Below are positions 63,684-64,000 of a stretch of 64,000 bases of DNA, one piece after another. The notes under the pieces were generated by a model. The model was not told the DNA's origin. It saw only the letters and a list, made by a program, of their open reading frames with translations, and searched no databases. This DNA is from Erythrobacteraceae bacterium. GTDB taxonomy: Bacteria > Pseudomonadota > Alphaproteobacteria > Sphingomonadales > Sphingomonadaceae. A program made the translations under genes and the position numbers. Every line of letters begins with the position of its first letter. Position 1 is the stretch's first letter. The DNA lies in NCBI GenBank assembly GCA_024642525.1, contig JAHEAX010000059.1:248001-312000 (forward strand). The letters run 5' to 3'.

Positions 63684-64000
63684 ATGATCGAGAGCGGTGT
63701 ATCCCTGCTACCCCAAGCGCTTGCCGAAAGCGCCCTGTGCGATGACCTCGCGCATGGTGATGTCGTGCTTGGAACAATCGGGCCGGTCATGGGCCATCTG
63801 CTGGCCAATCAGGACCAGTCGCTGTTCAGCGATGAAGTGGTGGCACGGGTGCGCGGCATGGTTTCCCATGTCGCGATGCAATTGCTGGTGGCGCAGGCCG
63901 AAGCTGCTGGCGAGGCTGAACCTTATGCCTTTGCCGAAGGCCGGCGGGACGCGTTGGCCTCAGCATTGGCCGTGTTTCAGCCGCTGCTGACCCATTGCCA
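63684..64000 (+). CDS. Protein of unknown function, cut by the window edge
   Basis: An open frame starting MIESGVSLLPQALAESALCD and still open at base 64000 (105 residues seen). The visible part is helical and acidic/hydrophobic (GDVVLGTIGPVMGHLLANQD, RVRGMVSHVAMQLLVAQAEA), with no recognised motif. I prefer this frame over the overlapping +1 frame from 63697 because its composition is protein-like (Asp/Glu/Leu/Ala-rich) while the other is Cys/Arg/Pro/Trp-rich. A CtrA-like box lies just upstream. Confidence 0.6.
   Translation, partial: MIESGVSLLPQALAESALCDDLAHGDVVLGTIGPVMGHLLANQDQSLFSDEVVARVRGMVSHVAMQLLVAQAEAAGEAEPYAFAEGRRDALASALAVFQPLLTHC

Noticed and set aside
63697-63990. Open frame of 97 codons at the window end
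   Set aside because: Overlaps the better frame from 63684; its composition (Cys, Pro, Trp, Arg) is not protein-like and it stops before the edge.

Overview
The window is a chromosomal stretch of an alphaproteobacterium, most likely Sphingomonadales in the Erythrobacteraceae/Sphingomonadaceae range. The evidence is a moderately high GC content, an exosortase-A (XrtA) exopolysaccharide locus, a 14-gene nuo operon of alphaproteobacterial type with birA, coaX and the RNase J gene behind it, RNase E facing an amidase, mrcA and prfB, and a TipN-like polarity protein near CtrA-like boxes. This placement is inferred from gene content and order; no 16S rRNA gene is present. I see no tRNA, rRNA, CRISPR array, phage or insertion sequence, so the window reads as core chromosome with a few unusual inserts.

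0.3-13 kb: a ten-gene, tightly packed, co-oriented XrtA/EPS locus. It encodes an outer-membrane export lipoprotein, a Wzz-like chain-length protein, a cytoplasmic tyrosine kinase, an outer-membrane beta-barrel, an ExeA-like ATPase, a polysaccharide deacetylase, a FemAB-like transferase, a glycosyltransferase, an exosortase A fused to EpsI, and a glutamine amidotransferase. Together these would polymerise, modify and export a polysaccharide and anchor PEP-CTERM proteins, although no PEP-CTERM substrate was seen here.

13-22 kb: pirin, zapE, a thioesterase and sdhB on the minus strand; an SDR; a divergent ATP-grasp/PLP-enzyme pair separated by a 13-bp-arm palindrome (the best candidate for an undescribed small pathway); then a haloalkane dehalogenase, a methyltransferase and an alpha/beta hydrolase.

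22-40 kb: RNase E (minus) divergent from amiC-mrcA-prfB-methyltransferase lipoprotein; a nitronate-monooxygenase-like flavoenzyme; gyaR-amtB (minus); an SH3 protein; two tandem paralogous lipoproteins; a thiolase; a coniferyl-aldehyde-dehydrogenase-like enzyme and a beta-propeller lipoprotein. Strong bidirectional hairpin terminators close three convergent pairs.

40-59 kb: nuoABCDEFGHIJKLMN. The operon is interrupted by two non-canonical, translationally coupled genes: a 45-residue membrane protein between nuoE and nuoF, and a secreted protein with an internal cysteine-pair repeat between nuoF and nuoG. NuoC carries a histone-H1-like Lys/Ala tail. birA, coaX, the RNase J gene and a DUF1467-type gene follow without a break.

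59-64 kb: a TipN-like coiled-coil membrane protein (minus) divergent from a degenerate Hpt-domain protein, an unusual nucleotidyltransferase-like/membrane fusion protein, and a gene cut by the window edge. CtrA-like boxes and a GANTC site lie in this block, suggesting cell-cycle or polarity control.
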